Assembly: GCA_963662675.2 (NCBI GenBank)
Contig: CAXXHP010000004.1
Span: 744,001-808,000 of the forward strand
From: G963662675 sp963662675
Lineage (GTDB): Bacteria > Bacteroidota > Bacteroidia > Bacteroidales > Prolixibacteraceae
Direction of reading: 5' to 3'
DNA length: 64,000 nt
Made by a program: the position numbers and the translations under genes. Below, one piece after another: positions 60,829 through 64,000 of the stretch. The stretch's first letter is position 1. Every line of letters starts with the position of its first letter. The notes below the pieces were generated by a model. It was not told the DNA's origin, made no database searches, and saw only the letters and a program-made list of their open reading frames with translations.

Positions 60829-61914
60829 TTACAACTCAATTAAGTCATTCTTTAATGCGTAAATGATTACTTCAACAATATTTTTTGACCCAGTTTTCTC
60901 CATTAGATTAGCCCGGTGTTTTTCAACTGTCCGATCTGAAATACACAATTCATCTGCAATAATCTTAATTGGAAGCCCTTTACAAGATAAGGTCAATACT
61001 TCCTTTTCCCGTCTCGAAAAAATTGTATTTGAAATAAGATTATCTGCATTATCAGATTTTGCAGCCGGAAAATCAAATTCATGCTGCAGCTTCTTTGCTA
61101 AGTTTCTAGTAACCGGAATCTGTTCTTCAGATAAAATGTGCACCAACTTCTGATAATCGGAATGTTCAAATTGCTTATTTGCATCATTTGCCGCAAGTAT
61201 TCCAATTAACAACGAGAAGCCTTTATATTTTTGGCATGCCGTTACATACAATCGGCAATCACATATTACACGCCCATTATTAACAAGCTTAATTTGTTCA
61301 TCAAAGCTTTTTATAACACCCGTTGAACATCTCACTATTTTAGATTGAATAGTATTATAGGTTGATGGATCAACTACTTCCTTGAAAGACTTTTTTCTTA
61401 CATCCTCTATCGTTAGACCAGTCATTTGAGAAAATGCCTGATTCACTTCAAATATCGTTTCTCCATCAAAAATAAATATTCCATTTGGCGAAAGCTCAAC
61501 CAATGCTTTATAGTTATTATTCCCAATATTGAGTAGTTTCTCAAATTTTTCAAGTCGTACTTCTACTGATTTCAATAAATCCTGATTCTTAAAAGGCTTA
61601 ACGATGTAATCATCAACGCCTAACTCCATACCAAGCCGAATATCCTGAATTTCTGATCTTCCGGTAATGAAGATGAAGGGAATTCTATTGGTAACTGAGC
61701 TATCATTAAGTATACTATGGACTTGAAACCCATCTATAGGAGACATATTTATATCACACAATATTAAATCAGGAGAATATTCATAGACTTTTAATATTCC
61801 TTCTGCCCCCGAATTTGCAATTAGAGTGTCATACCCACTTGTTGAAAGAATATTCTTGAGTGTTTTCGAAAAAGTTAAATCATCCTCAATTATAAGTATT
61901 CTTTTAGCCCCCAT
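60829..61914 (-). CDS. Response regulator: receiver - PAS - LuxR-type HTH
   Basis: 361 aa. Receiver at residues 5-125 (IIEDDLTFSKTL, phosphoacceptor D54 in LILCDINMSPIDG, Lys in IVKPF). A PAS domain (about 130-250, ALVELSPNGIFIFDGETIFEVNQAFSQMTG) may sense a small ligand or redox state. The C-terminal LuxR/GerE HTH (about 295-355) has SRREKEVLTLSCKGLPIKIIADELCISDRTVEKHRANLMEKTG. The kinase gene overlaps its start by 11 nt. It is convergent in role with CsgD, which also joins a receiver-like domain to a LuxR HTH. Control of the adjacent curli operon is inferred from position. Confidence 0.9.
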   Translation of the reverse strand: MGAKRILIIEDDLTFSKTLKNILSTSGYDTLIANSGAEGILKVYEYSPDLILCDINMSPIDGFQVHSILNDSSVTNRIPFIFITGRSEIQDIRLGMELGVDDYIVKPFKNQDLLKSVEVRLEKFEKLLNIGNNNYKALVELSPNGIFIFDGETIFEVNQAFSQMTGLTIEDVRKKSFKEVVDPSTYNTIQSKIVRCSTGVIKSFDEQIKLVNNGRVICDCRLYVTACQKYKGFSLLIGILAANDANKQFEHSDYQKLVHILSEEQIPVTRNLAKKLQHEFDFPAAKSDNADNLISNTIFSRREKEVLTLSCKGLPIKIIADELCISDRTVEKHRANLMEKTGSKNIVEVIIYALKNDLIEL

Positions 61915-62632
61915 CGTTAGGAATTTTTAGTTTAACCATCGTACCATTCTGCACCTCACTTATCACTTCAATCTGCCCCCCCATAGCATCTACAGCCCTT
62001 TTTGCAATGGGAAGACCTAAACCACACCCTGATATCATTTTTACATTTTGGCACCTATAGAATGGATTGAAAATTGCCCCAATCTCATCGGCCGGGATTC
62101 CAAAACCCGCATCTGAAACCCGCACAAAAAGCTCTTTATCAGTACAATTAACATCTAAAGTTACAACATCCGATGAAAACTTCAATGCATTATCAACAAA
62201 GCTATAAAGTGACCTATCCAATAAGCTGGTGTCAACATTCATATTCTCATTAGATAAATCCATATTCAAATTCAATCTCTTTTTATAATATTCTGACGCA
62301 CTATAATTCTCAACAAAATGACTAAAATAGCTTACCAAATCAACCTTTTGGGAATTTTGAGCAATGAGTTTTTTATTGGATAGATTAAGGAAATGAATAT
62401 TATCAACAAACCGCTCCATAGAGCCTACTGCTTCTTCACACAATAAAATACTATTTCGAGCGAGGTCATCACCTTTAGCCATGCCAATATCCGTCAACAT
62501 CTGTACATTGGAACTGATAATTGCAAGAGGTGTTCGCAACTCATGGCTTAATGAACTAATAACCTGACTAACAAAATCATTTTCAGGCATATGCTCTAGA
62601 TCAATCGTATTTTTTTGATTAATATCTTTCAA
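61904..62632 (-). CDS. Soluble sensor histidine kinase
   Basis: 242 aa with no membrane helix and almost no sensor part. HisKA with phosphoacceptor in SSLSHELRTPLAIISS (about residue 35), then HATPase with N box FVDNALKFSS, G1 DAGFGIP and G2 GCGLGLPIAKRAVD. It is probably the kinase of the PAS-LuxR regulator, whose gene it overlaps. With no sensor of its own, the input may come from a partner protein or the PAS domain of the regulator. Confidence 0.9.
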   Translation of the reverse strand: MKDINQKNTIDLEHMPENDFVSQVISSLSHELRTPLAIISSNVQMLTDIGMAKGDDLARNSILLCEEAVGSMERFVDNIHFLNLSNKKLIAQNSQKVDLVSYFSHFVENYSASEYYKKRLNLNMDLSNENMNVDTSLLDRSLYSFVDNALKFSSDVVTLDVNCTDKELFVRVSDAGFGIPADEIGAIFNPFYRCQNVKMISGCGLGLPIAKRAVDAMGGQIEVISEVQNGTMVKLKIPNDGG

Positions 62633-63067
62633 TTCTTAAATCATTATTAATTTCTCAAATTCCAATTCTGCAAAAATATGTGTATCCGTTATACAATAAG
62701 TTAAATTGCATCATAGATTTCACAAGCAGCCCTTTTTTCATGACAAAGCCTATGTTTTTATACTACGTATTTATTGAAAATTGATAAATGCATAAAGTTT
62801 ATTGCTTAGATTTTAACGAATTTTGAGGGAAATGGTTTATTCATTCATGCAGATTTATCCGTTTATTCATCAATCATTAATAGAACGCTTAGAGGGCGCA
62901 TCTAACTTAACATCACTAAACAATTCTATTCATAGGTAGAATTAAGCCGCTCACTTTCTAATAACAAATGGAATCGTGATAAACTTTTTGACCAATTACT
63001 GAAATTACGTCTATCTCATTCAGGATTCTGTAGCCGATATCGTATCTTCGCACAAAAAAGATACAGT
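62633..63067. other. Divergent intergenic region before kdsA
   Basis: 435 bp between the curli kinase and kdsA. No reading frame I can support. TATCTTCG at 63043-63050, 18 nt before the kdsA ATG, resembles the TAnnTTTG -7 box with one mismatch and may be its promoter. An AT-rich stretch with TTTATTCATT and TTTATTCATC (about 62837-62873) could hold the kinase promoter. Confidence 0.35.
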
Positions 63068-63874
63068 ATGATACCTAAAATAAATTACTCAGGACAAAAC
63101 TTTATATTACTTGCAGGACCATGTGTTATTGAAGACGAAGACATGGCTTTTGAAATTGCTGGAAAAATCAATGAAATAAGCCACAAACTGCAAATCCCAT
63201 TTGTCTTCAAAGGTTCTTACCGAAAAGCAAATCGTTCTCGCATTGATTCGTTTACCGGAATTGGCGACGAAAAAGCTCTTGGAATTCTAAAAGCTGTAGG
63301 AGAAAAATTTAATATCCCAACCGTTACAGACATACACTCCGCAGAAGAAGCTAGCTTGGCTGCAAAATATGTTGATGTACTACAAATACCTGCTTTCTTA
63401 TGTCGGCAATCAGACATATTAATTGCAGCTGCAAAAACAGGAAAAGTTGTGAATATCAAAAAAGGACAATTCCTGGCACCGGACTCCATGCAATTTGCAG
63501 TAACCAAGATTCGGGAAAGTGGCAATGACCTTGTCATGCTTACCGAGCGAGGGACAACCTTTGGATATCAGGATTTGCTTGTTGACTATAGAGGCATTCC
63601 CGAAATGCAAAAGAATAATTGCCCAGTAATACTAGACATCACTCATTCACTACAACAACCAAATCAAAGTAGTGGAGTTACCGGGGGCAAACCAGAATTG
63701 ATAGAAACAGTCGCAAAAGCTGGCATTGCTGTAGGTGTTGATGGCATATTTATTGAAACTCACCCAAATCCTTCAATTGCAAAATCAGATGGTGCAAATA
63801 TGCTTCGCCTTGATTTACTGGAAGACCTACTTACTAAATTAGTAAAGCTAAAAACTACTGTCGATCAATTATAA
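63068..63874 (+). CDS. kdsA: 3-deoxy-D-manno-octulosonate 8-phosphate synthase
   Basis: 268 aa, full length. Makes KDO-8-phosphate from arabinose-5-phosphate and PEP for lipopolysaccharide inner core. Motifs: LLAGPCVIED, VFKGSYRKANRSRIDSF, LQIPAFLCRQSDIL, KKGQFLAPDSMQ, LTERGTTFGY and ETHPNPSIAKSDGANML. The residue C19 in AGPC corresponds to the metal-binding Cys of the Aquifex-type enzyme; E. coli KdsA has Asn there. This is therefore the metal-dependent class. It converges with the next gene, 4 bp apart. Confidence 0.96.
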   Translation: MIPKINYSGQNFILLAGPCVIEDEDMAFEIAGKINEISHKLQIPFVFKGSYRKANRSRIDSFTGIGDEKALGILKAVGEKFNIPTVTDIHSAEEASLAAKYVDVLQIPAFLCRQSDILIAAAKTGKVVNIKKGQFLAPDSMQFAVTKIRESGNDLVMLTERGTTFGYQDLLVDYRGIPEMQKNNCPVILDITHSLQQPNQSSGVTGGKPELIETVAKAGIAVGVDGIFIETHPNPSIAKSDGANMLRLDLLEDLLTKLVKLKTTVDQL

Positions 63875-63878
63875 TTCA

Positions 63879-64000
63879 TTAATAGAAGAAAAGATAAGCC
63901 ATTGAAATGGCTGCAATAATTCCGACAAAATCCGCGATGAGGCCGCAAGCCAATGCATGGCGGGTTTTTTTTATACCAACCGACCCAAAATAAACAGCAA
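63879..64000 (-). CDS. Partial SpmB/nucleoside-recognition (Gate) membrane protein, C-terminus
   Basis: The last 40 codons before a TAA at 63879 read VYFGSVGIKKTRHALACGLI then ADFVGIIAAISMAYLFFY. This matches the C-terminus of SpmA/SpmB-type proteins with nucleoside-recognition (Gate) domains: VYFGxVGI, GLIADFxGxIA and a final hydrophobic helix. The rest lies beyond the window. In non-spore-formers the function is unclear, perhaps transport. Confidence 0.7.
   Translation of the reverse strand, partial: AVYFGSVGIKKTRHALACGLIADFVGIIAAISMAYLFFY

Overview
The window comes from a member of the Bacteroidota, most likely class Bacteroidia and perhaps a marine Marinilabiliales/Marinifilaceae-type organism (the lower rank is a guess). 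The evidence is SusC/SusD and ECF-sigma/FecR genes, TAnnTTTG-type promoters instead of sigma70-like boxes, few Shine-Dalgarno sequences, a tmRNA tag reading GENNYALAA, VirE/BT4734-type primase and ISAon1-type transposase families, and AT-rich DNA.

Layout. 1-11.3 kb, all minus strand: a partial esterase-like lipoprotein, a SusD, two tandem paralogous SusC receptors, and the FecR anti-sigma and ECF sigma factor that should control them. 11.6-13.4 kb: an ammonium transporter and the tmRNA gene ssrA. 13.4-36.7 kb: a genomic island integrated at the 3' end of ssrA. It is bounded by a ~100-bp direct repeat and carries a tyrosine integrase just inside the ssrA end. Its cargo is a doubly frameshifted AbiE toxin-antitoxin pair, a long type I restriction-modification operon (PD-(D/E)XK protein, hsdM, hsdS, hsdR) interrupted by sce7726-sce7725-RES genes and a second, intact AbiE pair, an iteron-like repeat region, a VirE-type primase/helicase with an excisionase-like HTH gene, an unknown gene and a Fic protein. 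No relaxase, conjugation, capsid or tail gene is visible. The int + HTH + primase + repeats + defence layout is therefore that of a non-autonomous, possibly satellite-like, element. 36.7-42.2 kb: a transposase remnant, tRNA-Lys, an SDR/thioesterase pair, an OmpA/TPR/beta-propeller lipoprotein-like protein and an orphan ATP-grasp-like protein.

42.2-53.2 kb, minus strand: a complete chemotaxis-type operon. In transcription order it holds a J-domain protein, a ribbon-helix-helix-like protein, a STAS protein, CheY, CheA, CheW, an MCP, CheR, a histidine-kinase-like protein whose phosphoacceptor His is Asn, CheD, CheB, a hybrid kinase and a single receiver. 53.5-54.1 kb: pdxH. 54.1-60.6 kb, minus strand: a curli operon with three curlin-repeat proteins (one with about 17 repeats), CsgE, CsgF, a CsgG carrying an extra beta-barrel-like C-terminus, and a propeller lipoprotein. 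60.8-62.6 kb: a soluble histidine kinase and a receiver-PAS-LuxR regulator that probably control the curli genes. 63.0-64 kb: a metal-dependent-type kdsA and the end of a SpmB/nucleoside-recognition membrane protein.

The most notable points are the ssrA island with its satellite-like replication module, the defence cargo (especially sce7726-sce7725-RES inside the hsd operon), the pseudo-kinase in the chemotaxis operon, and the enlarged curli system with its own two-component regulator.
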